The notes under the pieces: generated by a model
Told to the model about the DNA's origin: nothing
Databases searched by the model: none
The model's input: only the letters and a program-made list of their open reading frames with translations
DNA from: Pseudomonadota bacterium
Lineage (GTDB): Bacteria > Pseudomonadota > Gammaproteobacteria > Ga0077536
Direction of reading: 5' to 3'
Assembly: GCA_016719885.1 (NCBI GenBank)
Contig: JADJYF010000026.1
Coordinates: 561,188 to 625,187, forward strand
Length of the DNA: 64,000 nt
Position numbers and translations under genes: made by a program
In this document: positions 44,628 to 52,333 of the stretch, piece after piece
Position numbering within the stretch: the first letter of the stretch is position 1
Layout of the letters: the number at the start of each line of letters is the position of its first letter

Positions 44628-45979
44628 TTCGCACCTCCCTGCTGGCCGATGGCGAGCCTGGCGAGGTAGGCGTTGGGCTGGGCGGCGTCGAACTCGATGC
44701 CGTCGATGAACTTCGACGCGCCCGCCACCGCGCTGTCGGCCGGCGGCAGCAGCGACGCGTCGGCACCGCCGGCCGCGATCAGTTCCTCGGCGGCGGCGCG
44801 GTAGACATCGGCGCGGTACACCTTCTTCGCGGTGTCGGTGTACCAGGCGTCGCTCTGCGCCTTCGGCAGCTGTCCCCAGCGGCGCATCTGCGTGAGATAC
44901 CACACCGCGTCACCGTAGAAGGGATAACCAGCGTGCGCCGCGAAGTAGACGTTCGCTTCGGGCGTGGCGCGCACGTCACCTTTTTCGTACTGGTATTGGC
45001 CGCGCAGCGGCCCGCTCAACACCGTCACATCGGCACCGACGTATTCGGGGCGCGCCAGCATCTTGGCGAGTTCCGCGCGGTTGGCGCCGCGATCGGCATC
45101 CAGCCACTGCTCGGCGCGGATCACCGCCTTGACCAGCGCCTTGACGGTCTCGGGATTCTTGTCGACGAAGTCGCGCCGCAGGCCCAGCACTTTCTCCGGC
45201 GTGCGCGACCAGATCTCGGCGGCGGTGATCACAGGCACGCCGATGCCCTTCAATCCGGCCTGCTGATTCCACGGTTCACCGACGCTGAAGCCGGCGATGG
45301 TGCCGGCACCGAGCGTGGCCGGCATTTGCGGCGGCGGCGTGACCGACAACAGCACCTCGGCATCGGTGGTACCGGTGCTGTCGGTGGCGGTGTAGAAACC
45401 GGGATGAATGCCACCCGCCGCCAGCCAGTAGCGCAACAGGTAATTGTGCGTGGAAGTCGGAAACACCATGCCCATCGCGAACTGCTTGCCACCGGCCTTG
45501 ACGCCATCGACGACGCCCTTCAGGTGATCGGCCGTGATGGGATGCACGGGAAGGCCGTCGGCAAGCGGCAGTGTCGGCTTGAGCGCGCTCCACACTTCGT
45601 TGCCGAGCGTCACGGCCAGGGTGTTGACGCCCATCACCGCCACGCCGACCAGGTCGGCCGGCGGGCCGAAACCGGCGGCGGCCGCCAGCGGCTGGCCGGG
45701 CAGCATGTGCGACGCGTCGAGCGAACCGTCGACCACGCGATCGAGCACCACTTTCCAGTTGGCCTGCGCTTCCAAGGTCACGTACAGGCCTTCGTCTTCG
45801 AAGTAGCCCTTCTCGTAGGCCACTACCAGCGGTGCGCAATCGGTGAGCTTGATGAATCCGATCTTGAGTTCCTGTTGTTCGGGCGTGGCGGCGAGCGTGC
45901 CGCCGCTCCACAGCGCGGCGAGCGCCAGGCAGGCGGCCGCGAGGCGTCGTGGCAGGCAGGTGACGGCGGTGTTCGGCAT
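44624..45979 (-). CDS. nrtA: Nitrate/nitrite ABC transporter substrate-binding protein NrtA
   Basis: A 451-residue periplasmic binding protein of the NrtA/CmpA family that delivers nitrate to NrtB. A signal peptide ending at about residue 31 (TLAATPE) precedes LKIGFIKLTDCAPLVVAYEKGYF, MVFPTSTHNYLLRYWLAAGGI and GFSVGEPWNQQAG, all typical ligand-site regions. GAGGAATACGAG lies upstream of ATG 45979. First gene of the nrtAB-ATPase-nirBD-nasA operon, preceded by a sigma-54 promoter and a leader with a terminator. Confidence 0.94.
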   Translation of the reverse strand: MPNTAVTCLPRRLAAACLALAALWSGGTLAATPEQQELKIGFIKLTDCAPLVVAYEKGYFEDEGLYVTLEAQANWKVVLDRVVDGSLDASHMLPGQPLAAAAGFGPPADLVGVAVMGVNTLAVTLGNEVWSALKPTLPLADGLPVHPITADHLKGVVDGVKAGGKQFAMGMVFPTSTHNYLLRYWLAAGGIHPGFYTATDSTGTTDAEVLLSVTPPPQMPATLGAGTIAGFSVGEPWNQQAGLKGIGVPVITAAEIWSRTPEKVLGLRRDFVDKNPETVKALVKAVIRAEQWLDADRGANRAELAKMLARPEYVGADVTVLSGPLRGQYQYEKGDVRATPEANVYFAAHAGYPFYGDAVWYLTQMRRWGQLPKAQSDAWYTDTAKKVYRADVYRAAAEELIAAGGADASLLPPADSAVAGASKFIDGIEFDAAQPNAYLARLAIGQQGGAK

Positions 45980-46021
45980 CTCGTATTCCTCGTCGCAGGC
46001 GGCGCTCGTGCTGGCCGCGGG

Positions 46022-46074
46022 CAAAAAAAAACGGCGTCCGGCAGCGACTCGAAAGTCGTGCGCGAGACACCGTT
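46022..46074 (-). terminator. Leader terminator upstream of nrtA (attenuator)
   Basis: Read on the minus strand, AACGGTGTC (46074-46066) pairs with GACGCCGTT (46038-46030; one G-U) and encloses a second perfect hairpin, CGACT-TTCG-AGTCG. The nine-T run at 46031-46023 follows at once. The structure is 43 bases before the nrtA start and downstream of a promoter, so it should end transcription unless antitermination acts. Confidence 0.88.
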
Positions 46075-46086
46075 GTCCTGGTCGTT

Positions 46087-46146
46087 GATGGAGGCCCGCC
46101 GTTGGACCGCCATCAGCATCGTTCAATGGAACGCAGCGCTGCGTTC
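46087..46146 (-). promoter_or_regulatory. Two hexaloop hairpins, predicted ANTAR (NasT) RNA target
   Basis: On the minus-strand RNA, hairpin 1 (46146-46129) is GAACGC-AGCGCU-GCGUUC. Hairpin 2 (46114-46087) is GAUGG, C, GGUCC-AACGGC-GGGCC, U, CCAUC. Both have six-base loops with A at position 1 and G at position 4, the recognition pattern reported for ANTAR proteins, and are 14 bases apart. They sit just before the leader terminator and next to nasT, an ANTAR gene. Experimental proof is lacking. Confidence 0.8.
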
Positions 46147-46199
46147 TTCGCGACGGGTGGCGCTCACTGGCGCCGCGTGCATCCGTCTGCTTTCACAGT

Positions 46200-46215
46200 T
46201 GCAACATGCTTGCCA
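46200..46215 (-). promoter_or_regulatory. Sigma-54 promoter of the nrtA operon
   Basis: On the minus strand TGGCAAG-CATG-TTGCA matches the sigma-54 consensus TGGCACG-N4-TTGCW with one mismatch, and the GG (-24) and GC (-12) are 10 bases apart as required. Transcription should start near 46190, giving a leader of about 210 bases. A single NtrC half site, TGCACCA, is at 46309-46315, about 95 bases upstream. Sigma-54/NtrC control fits nitrogen assimilation. Confidence 0.78.
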
Positions 46216-46322
46216 ATACGTGACCGGGCCTCGCATGCGGGAAAATCGAAGGTTTGCCCGCCGTCCTGGCGATGCCTGGCCGACCGCGCGCGCCATTTGT
46301 GTGCGTCATGCACCAGCGCCTG

Positions 46323-47492
46323 TCACGCCGAGGCGCGCGCATCGGCGCGAAACGCGATGTCGAATTCCCGCGCATAGGCGGCCGGCTGGCTGCCGTCCCA
46401 CACGCGCCCGTCGATGAGACGCGCGCTGCGCAGGGGCGAGGCCGGCAGCGGCACGCCGAGCGCGGCGGCCGCATCCGCGTACAGCGCCGACTGGTTGACC
46501 GCGGCCGCGACCGCCGCGTAGTCCGGGTCGTGATGGAGCAGGCCCCAGCGTCGAAACTGGGTCATGAACCACATGCCGTCGGACAGGTAGGGATAGTTCA
46601 CGCGGCCCGCGTCGTGAAAGCGGATGGCGTGTTCGTCCTGCCAGTGATGACCGAGACCATCGATGTAGTCGCCGCCGAGGCGCGCCGCGATCAGCGAGGC
46701 CGGCAAGCCCAGGCAGTCTTCGCTGGCCAGCAGGTTGGCGACGCCGACGCGGTTGGGCAGTTCGTCGAGATAACGACATGCCTCCAGTACCGCCATGACC
46801 AGCGCGCGCGCGGCGCGCGGCCGCGCGCTGACGAAGGCGCGCGTGGCGGCGAGGGTCTTTTCCGGGTGCTCGGGCCATACCTGCTGCGAGGTGGCGACGG
46901 TGTAGCCGACACCCGCGGCGAGCGCGCGGGCATTCCACGGCTCGCCGGCGCAGTAGCCGTCGATGCTGCCCTCGCCGAGGCGTTCGACCATCTGCATGGG
47001 CGGCACGGTCGAGGTGCGCACATCGCGCAACGGATCGATGCCGTGCGCCGCCAGCCAGTAGTACAACCACAGGGCGTGGGTGCCGGTCGGAAAGGTGTGG
47101 GCGAAATGCGCGTCCTCGCCGCTGTGTTCGAGATAGTCGGCGAGCTCGGCGCCGCTGGTTACGCCCAACGCACGCAAACTGTTGCCGAGCGTGATGGCCT
47201 GGCCGTTCTGGTTGAGTGTCATCAGCACCGCCATGTCACGGCGCGGACCGCCGATGCCGAGCTCCACGCCGTACACCAGGCCGTACAACATCTGCGCGGC
47301 ATCGAGCGCGCCGCCCAGCAGCTTGTCGCGCACCGCCGCCCACGACGGTTCGCGCGACGCCACGATGCGGATGCCGTGACGCGCGTCGAAGCCGAGCGCG
47401 GCCGCCACCACCAGCGGCGCGCAATCGGTGAGGGCCAGGTAGCCGACGCGCACTTGTTCGTGTTCGACGCGCCGCTTGATGGTATGGGTCAT
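46323..47492 (-). CDS. nasS: Cytoplasmic nitrate/nitrite sensor NasS (NrtA-like, no signal peptide)
   Basis: A 389-residue protein of the NrtA/CmpA fold without any signal peptide (MTHTIKRRVEHEQVRVGYLA), so it stays in the cytosol. Ligand-region segments are TDCAPLVVAAALGFDARHG, FPTGTHALWLYYWLAAHGI and GYCAGEPWNARAL. In Azotobacter, Pseudomonas and rhizobia NasS holds the antiterminator NasT until nitrate or nitrite binds. It is directly downstream of nasT (22-base gap) and upstream of nrtA. Confidence 0.9.
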   Translation of the reverse strand: MTHTIKRRVEHEQVRVGYLALTDCAPLVVAAALGFDARHGIRIVASREPSWAAVRDKLLGGALDAAQMLYGLVYGVELGIGGPRRDMAVLMTLNQNGQAITLGNSLRALGVTSGAELADYLEHSGEDAHFAHTFPTGTHALWLYYWLAAHGIDPLRDVRTSTVPPMQMVERLGEGSIDGYCAGEPWNARALAAGVGYTVATSQQVWPEHPEKTLAATRAFVSARPRAARALVMAVLEACRYLDELPNRVGVANLLASEDCLGLPASLIAARLGGDYIDGLGHHWQDEHAIRFHDAGRVNYPYLSDGMWFMTQFRRWGLLHHDPDYAAVAAAVNQSALYADAAAALGVPLPASPLRSARLIDGRVWDGSQPAAYAREFDIAFRADARASA

Positions 47493-47514
47493 GGTGATGG
47501 CGCTCCCGCGCGCT

Positions 47515-48087
47515 TCAGGCCAGGAGCTCGGCGGCGGCGATCAGCGAGCGCGCGAGTTCCACCAGTTTGAGATTCCGATCCATGGCCATGCGTCGCATCG
47601 CCGCGTAGGCGGCGCCCTCGTCCATGCCTTTCTGCTTCATGAGTATGCCCTTGGCCTTTTCCACCAGCTTGCGTTCGGCAAGTGCGCTGCGCGCGTCGTC
47701 GAGTTCGCGTTTCACCGCCTGGAACTGTTCGAAACGACTGATGGCGACCGTCAACACCGGCGCCACCCGCGCCGGCTCGAGATCCCCCACCACGTAGGCG
47801 CTGACGCCGGCCGCCAGGGCGTTCTTGATCAGGCTCTCGTCGCCATCCTGGGTGAAGATCACGACCGGCCGCGGCTGTTCGCGATTCAAGGCGTGCATGT
47901 CCTCGAGGATGTCGCGATTGGGCGAGTCGATGTCGATGATCACCATGTCGGGCGCGACGCGCAGCACCTGCTCGCGCAGGCAACGCCCGTGATCGAAATG
48001 CGCGACGATGTGATGACCGGCCGCGAGCAGGGTCTTTTCCAGTACCGCCGCGCGCTCCGGGTAGGCATCGACGAGCAGGATGCGCAT
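47515..48087 (-). CDS. nasT: Antitermination response regulator NasT (ANTAR domain)
   Basis: A 190-residue RNA-binding regulator. The N-terminal pseudo-receiver (MRILLVDAYPERAAVLEKTL; VIIDIDSPNRD) is followed by a helical linker and the C-terminal ANTAR domain (LVEKAKGILMKQKGMDEGAA then AYAAMRRMAMDRNLKLVEL). ANTAR proteins bind paired hexaloop hairpins and stop terminator formation. The start at 48087 shares one base with the porin stop. Released by NasS, it should act on the leader before nrtA. Confidence 0.93.
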   Translation of the reverse strand: MRILLVDAYPERAAVLEKTLLAAGHHIVAHFDHGRCLREQVLRVAPDMVIIDIDSPNRDILEDMHALNREQPRPVVIFTQDGDESLIKNALAAGVSAYVVGDLEPARVAPVLTVAISRFEQFQAVKRELDDARSALAERKLVEKAKGILMKQKGMDEGAAYAAMRRMAMDRNLKLVELARSLIAAAELLA

Positions 48088-49445
48088 CAGAACTTCATCT
48101 CCGCCCACAGCCACAGCTTGGTCAGATCGTAGGCCTGCTTGCCGGCGCTGGCGGCGCCGTTGCGCGCGAGGTTGGTGGCGTTGCCCGACGCTTCGTAACG
48201 CGCGAGCTTGATGCCCAGCGTGTAGTGCTCGAAGAACGGCCGTGTGAGCTGTACGTCCCACTCGCTGCCGTAGTCGTAACCGCCGCGCTCGGCGTCGAAG
48301 TCGTGGTAGACAACCATCAAGTTGGCGCCCATGGTCTTCACGGCGAGCGTGCCGTAGACGTCGACCACGCCATCGGCGGGCGTGGTGAGGAAGCGATCCG
48401 CCCAGCCCTGGAAGGCGTGGTTGGTGCCGAGCGGCGTCTGGAAGGCGCGCGCGACCTTGCCCTTGCCGACCGTCACCGCGCCGTCGCCGCCCAACACTTC
48501 GACGCTGGCCTTGAGCGTGAGCGTTTCCAGCCACGGGTGGTTGAACGCGCGCGTGACGCCAATCTCGCCGAGGGTGTAATTGACGCTGATGTCGACCGGG
48601 GTGTCGCTGCCGTAGTCCTGCTGATGGGCGAATTCGACCGCGTACAACAGCTTCGAGGCCGAGCCGACCAGGTCGTAGGCGCCCTGCAAGCGCGCGCCGT
48701 AGGTCGCGGTCGAGAGCGCGCGGGTGGCGGCCAGACGGTTGTCGCCAAAATCGAGCAGGTAGGCGTAGGGTTCGAGCGTCGAATACGGAATGCCGCGCCA
48801 GCTCAGATCGATGAGATGAGCATCGAGATCGAAGTCGGCGCGATCGGCCAGGGGATTGTCTTCGCCGAATATGCGATTGGCATTCCACACGTAGGCATAG
48901 TCGACGTGCAGTGCCGCAATGCTGTCGTTGACCACGCGCAGCGCGTCGTAGCTCTGCCAGTTCTGGCGCCACAGCACGTTGCCGACGTAGCGATGCAACG
49001 GCGCGGCGCGATGTTCGATTTCCTGGCGCCCGAGCGTGACCTGGGTCTTGGGCAGGCCTCGGTAGCGCAGGTTGGCCTGCTGGATCTCGGTGCCCTGCGG
49101 GTCGACCACCGCCGCGCGCGACAGCACGCCGTTGTGGCCGCCGTCGTTGAAATCCTCGTCACCGAGCGCGCGTACGTCTTCAAGTTGGCCATATAGTCCG
49201 AAGCCATGGTAGAGCCCGGTGCTGTAACCGAGCGCGCTGCGCAAGGTATTGGCATAGGCATCGGCCAGCCGTGGCTGCTGGCCGTCGTCGACGTTTTCGA
49301 AGCGATAGCGCAGAAGCAAATCGGGCTTGCCGCCACTCAAGGCCCGCCACAAATCGTCGGCCGGCGCGTTGCGCATTACTGCCATGATCATCATCGTCAT
49401 CAAGATGCTGGCCATCTCGCGATGGCGTCGGGATGTCGTGCTCAC
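48087..49445 (-). CDS. Outer-membrane porin, alginate-export-like (nitrate cluster)
   Basis: A 452-residue predicted beta-barrel of the alginate_exp family. An N-terminal signal sequence (RRHREMASILMTMMIMAV then ADD) precedes alternating strands rich in Tyr and Trp, and the chain ends with Phe (AEMKF), as OMPs do. The GTG start at 49445 is favoured by GAGG 8 bases upstream; ATG 49415 is the alternative. First gene of porin-nasT-nasS; such porins are found with nitrate genes in other proteobacteria and may pass nitrate, but the substrate is not shown. Confidence 0.82.
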   Translation of the reverse strand: MSTTSRRHREMASILMTMMIMAVMRNAPADDLWRALSGGKPDLLLRYRFENVDDGQQPRLADAYANTLRSALGYSTGLYHGFGLYGQLEDVRALGDEDFNDGGHNGVLSRAAVVDPQGTEIQQANLRYRGLPKTQVTLGRQEIEHRAAPLHRYVGNVLWRQNWQSYDALRVVNDSIAALHVDYAYVWNANRIFGEDNPLADRADFDLDAHLIDLSWRGIPYSTLEPYAYLLDFGDNRLAATRALSTATYGARLQGAYDLVGSASKLLYAVEFAHQQDYGSDTPVDISVNYTLGEIGVTRAFNHPWLETLTLKASVEVLGGDGAVTVGKGKVARAFQTPLGTNHAFQGWADRFLTTPADGVVDVYGTLAVKTMGANLMVVYHDFDAERGGYDYGSEWDVQLTRPFFEHYTLGIKLARYEASGNATNLARNGAASAGKQAYDLTKLWLWAEMKF

Positions 49446-49766
49446 GCTCGGTTCCTCATGCGGTTGCTGTCGGCTTGGGGTGCGGCGCGCGGACCTCGTG
49501 GACATCACGCGCGAGCACATACCCGGTGCGCCGTTGCAACCGGCAGGGAACGGTTGCGAATCAACCGAGCCCGGCATTGGGCCATCTCCCGTCGAAGACT
49601 TAGCAATATCGGGGCCAGCAAAAAAAGCCTGCGATTACCGCGTCTAGGCCACCTGCATTCGTGACAACGGCGCGCCCTTGCACCGCCGTGATCGTCGCGG
49701 CCCCAAATGCGTGCACGCCGCGCGCGGGGCATTGCTTTTCTTGACCACGCCACGCAAGGTGCGGCG
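49446..49766. promoter_or_regulatory. 321-base divergent region between the porin and MFS genes
   Basis: No gene. Towards the porin it holds a sigma-54 promoter (49602-49617, listed apart) and two strong hairpins in the leader. Hairpin GGCCC-AAUGCC-GGGCU (minus strand, 49583-49568) has a six-base loop with A1/G4; hairpin GCAACCG-8 bases-CGGUUGC lies at 49557-49536. A T7 run at 49626-49620 sits just upstream of the promoter, so it is not a leader terminator. No promoter for the MFS gene was recognised. Confidence 0.5.
49602..49617 (-). promoter_or_regulatory. Sigma-54 promoter of the porin-nasT-nasS operon
   Basis: On the minus strand TGGCCCC-GATA-TTGCT fits TGGCACG-N4-TTGCW with two changes outside the essential GG and GC, which are 10 bases apart. 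Transcription would begin near 49592 with a leader of about 147 bases. It matches the second sigma-54 site before nrtA. Confidence 0.68.
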
Positions 49767-50969
49767 ATGAATGCGAGCGCCGATGCACACCGTCCCCTGC
49801 CGCGCACGGTCTGGGCGCTCGGCGTGGTCAGCCTGTTGATGGATGCCTCGTCGGAGACCATCCATGCACTGTTGCCGCTGTTCCTCACCACCACCCTCGG
49901 CGCGAGCGTGATGCTGGTCGGCATCATCGATGGCGTGGCCGAAGCGACCGCCGCCATCGCCAAGGTGTTTTCCGGCTACCTGTCCGATCGCATGGGCCGA
50001 CGCAAACCGCTCATCCTGCTCGGCTACGGCCTCGGCGCGCTGTCCAAACCCCTGTTCCCGCTCGCCGCCAGCGCCGGCCTGGTGTTCGGCGCGCGTTTCA
50101 TCGATCGCATCGGCAAGGGATTGCGCGGCGCACCGCGCGATGCGCTGGTGGCCGACGTCACGCCGCTGGAGCAGCGCGGCCGCGCCTATGGTCTGCGCCA
50201 GGCGCTCGACACGGTCGGCGCGTTCATCGGGCCGCTGGCCGCCATCGTGCTCATGCAGGTGTTCGCCAACGACATGCGCAGCGTGTTCTGGTTTGCGGCG
50301 CTGCCGGCCGCGCTCGCGGTGTTGTGCGTGCTGGTCGGCGTGGAGGATGCCGAGCGGCCCGCGGCGCACGCGCCGCGCGCGCCGCCGCTGCGGCTCGCCG
50401 AACTGGCGAGCCTCGGTGCGCCTTACTGGCGGGTGGTGACACTCGGCGTGGTGTTCACTCTGGCGCGCTTCAGCGAGGCTTTCCTGATCCTCAAGGCGCA
50501 CGACAGCGGGCTGCCGCTGGCGCTGGCGCCGCTGGTGCTGGTGACGATGAACGTGGTCTACGCTCTCGGCGCCTACCCGGCTGGCGCGCTGTCGGACCGC
50601 ATCGGCGCGCGCGGCCTGTTGCTGGCCTCGCTGGCGGCCTTGATGGCGGCCGATGTGCTGCTCGCGCTCGGTGATGGCCTGGCGCTCGTGTTCAGCGGCA
50701 TCGCGCTGTGGGGCCTGCACATGGCATTGAGCCAGGGCCTGCTCGCCAAGCTGGTGGCGGAACACGCGCCGGCCGCCCTGCGCGGCTCGGCTTTCGGCCT
50801 GTTCAACCTCACGAGCGGTGTGGCCATGCTGTTCGCCAGCGTGCTGGCCGGCGGACTGTGGCAGGCCTTTGGCGCGGCCGCGACGTTCTGGGCCGGCGCG
50901 CTGATCGCGCTGCTCGCCGCGCTGCTGGTGGGCCGCCTGGACCGGGGACACGCCGCCGCTTCCCCTTGA
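49767..50969 (+). CDS. MFS transporter
   Basis: A 400-residue, about 12-helix major facilitator. Typical loop motifs are GYLSDRMGRRKPLILLGYG (between helices 2 and 3), FIDRIGKGLRGAPRDALVAD and AYPAGALSDRIGARG. The RIGKGLRGAPRDAL stretch marks a family of uncharacterised efflux-like carriers; the substrate is unknown. ATG 49767 has AAGGTG 6 bases upstream. It is divergent from the nitrate porin; no firm functional link. Confidence 0.88.
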   Translation: MNASADAHRPLPRTVWALGVVSLLMDASSETIHALLPLFLTTTLGASVMLVGIIDGVAEATAAIAKVFSGYLSDRMGRRKPLILLGYGLGALSKPLFPLAASAGLVFGARFIDRIGKGLRGAPRDALVADVTPLEQRGRAYGLRQALDTVGAFIGPLAAIVLMQVFANDMRSVFWFAALPAALAVLCVLVGVEDAERPAAHAPRAPPLRLAELASLGAPYWRVVTLGVVFTLARFSEAFLILKAHDSGLPLALAPLVLVTMNVVYALGAYPAGALSDRIGARGLLLASLAALMAADVLLALGDGLALVFSGIALWGLHMALSQGLLAKLVAEHAPAALRGSAFGLFNLTSGVAMLFASVLAGGLWQAFGAAATFWAGALIALLAALLVGRLDRGHAAASP

Positions 50970-51030
50970 GCGCCCAAACAGCTTAGATTTCTCCCGCGCG
51001 CAGCGCGCCTAGCAGGAGGAGGAATCCAGC

Positions 51031-52206
51031 GTGAGTACCAGCACCATTCTCTATGACGAGCGGGTCAGCGAGGGCATCAACGCCGTCGCCGACGGCGCTC
51101 ACCTGTGGCTGACGGCGGCCGACCTCGCCCAGGCCACCGGTTGGAAAGTCGAACCTGAAGGCCTGTGCCGTGGCGACGCCTGCGTGCGCACGCAGCCGGC
51201 GTGGACCGACGGCCAGGGCCGGGTCGATCTCGCCGCGTTCGCGGCCTACATGGGCCAGCCCATGCTCCACGACAGCCAGGCCTATGCCTTCGGCGAATCG
51301 CTGGGCAAGCGTCGCGATTCGCTGTTCTCGCTCGAAGCGCCCGACTTCTGCCTGCCCGATATCGACGGCAAGCTGCACAAGCTGTCGGACTTTCGCGGCA
51401 AGAAAGTCTTCATGTATTCCTGGGGCTCTTACTGAGGCTGTTCGTTTGACCTGTCCGTGTGGCAGGCAGTGTACGAAGAGCTGAAGGGTTTGAATTTCGA
51501 GATCATCGCCGTCGCCTTCGATACCGCCGGCAAGGCCGCCGTCGAAGCCGGCATCCGCGCCGTCGATTGCAAGGAACGCCCGGCCATGCTCGCGCGTTTG
51601 ATGGGTTGGTCCGAGGATCTGTGGGCGCGCCAGGCACCGCCGACCTATACCTGCCTCATCGATGAAGCGCACGTGGTCGCCGAGTTGTATGGCATGGTCA
51701 ACGTGCCGCAGGGCGTGTGGATCGATGAGAACGGGCATATCGTGCGCCCCGCCGAATCGGCCGGCAGCGCCGACATGGTCAGGCACATGAACCGCGAAAC
51801 CTTCGAGATCCCGGACGCCGCGGCGGCCGAGGGCATGAGCATACGCAATGCCTATGTCGACGCGGTGCGTGACTGGGCGCGTAACGGCGCCAAGAGTCGC
51901 TACGTGCTGTCACCCGAGGAAGTGCGCAAGCGCATGCGCGGGCCCAAGGAGGAAGACGTGCTGGCGGCGACCCACGTCAAGCTCGGCCGTCATCTCTACA
52001 CCCACGGCCAGCTCGAACGTGCCAAGCATCACTTCAAGGAAGCCGTGCGCCTGTGTCCCGACAGTTGGAACTACCGTCGCCAGTCCAACATGCTCGACCC
52101 CGACAAGGTCGGCCAGTTGAATTCAGGCCCGGAGTTCTGGGCAGCGGTCGATGCGCTCGGCGACACGCCCTACTACCCGCCGGCTGATTTCAGCATGGTG
52201 CGCTAG
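51031..52206 (+). CDS. Redoxin-family protein with predicted selenocysteine at an in-frame TGA (selenoprotein)
   Basis: One frame runs from GTG 51031 (strong AGGAGGAGG site) to TAG 52204-52206, broken only by TGA at 51433-51435. Read through, it is 391 residues with residue 135 encoded by TGA. Residues 1-95 form an N-terminal domain; residues about 100-250 are a thioredoxin/AhpC-like domain (APDFCLPDIDGKLHKLSDF, then VFMYSWGSY-U-GC, FEIIAVAF, NVPQGVWIDENGHIV). The TGA is exactly where such proteins carry the first redox Cys, giving a U-G-C motif with Cys137. The last 120 residues are helical, TPR-like. The alternative is a nonsense mutation of a Cys codon, or two separate ORFs, which is unlikely because the second has no ribosome site. 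Sec machinery is not in the window. Confidence 0.78.
51438..51469 (+). promoter_or_regulatory. Candidate bacterial SECIS hairpin after the TGA
   Basis: Beginning 14 bases after TGA, CCTG-T-CC (51450-51456) pairs with GG-CAGG (51461-51466). The T at 51454 is bulged, and the four-base apical loop is GTGT (51457-51460). A lower CTG (51438-51440) can pair with CAG (51467-51469). A bulged U two pairs below a loop that starts with G-U, about 21 bases from UGA, closely resembles the E. coli fdhF SECIS bound by SelB. Confidence 0.65.
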
Positions 52207-52215
52207 GCGATCTTC

Positions 52216-52297
52216 TGTGGGTCAGACTTCAGTCTGACATTCGAGTCGAGGCCGACCTCGGTTTGATTTTGCTTGTCAGCCTGAAGGCTGACCCACA
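52216..52297. repeat. Inverted repeat, family A (copy R4)
   Basis: GTGGGTCAGACTTCAGTC-type arm at 52216-52238 faces GTCAGCCTGAAGGCTGACCC-type arm at 52275-52297, separated by 36 bases. It sits between the selenoprotein gene and the MBL gene, both on the plus strand. The right arm has two matched changes that keep its own small palindrome intact. Confidence 0.88.
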
Positions 52298-52333
52298 AGA
52301 AGCTTCTGGCGATTGTCGGCGTATGATGCGGCC

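Noticed and set aside
46159..46174. Hairpin GGCGC-CAGTGA-GCGCC as an ANTAR target
   Set aside because: It has a six-base loop but not A at 1 and G at 4; the two hairpins further downstream fit better.
49618..49646. T-run and GCCT/AGGC hairpin as a terminator of the porin leader
   Set aside because: It lies upstream of the sigma-54 promoter, so it would not be in that transcript; the stem is weak with an unpaired bulge.
51457..52206. Separate gene starting with GTG after the TGA
   Set aside because: No ribosome site precedes it and the protein would lack the start of its thioredoxin fold; readthrough of one frame explains the data better.
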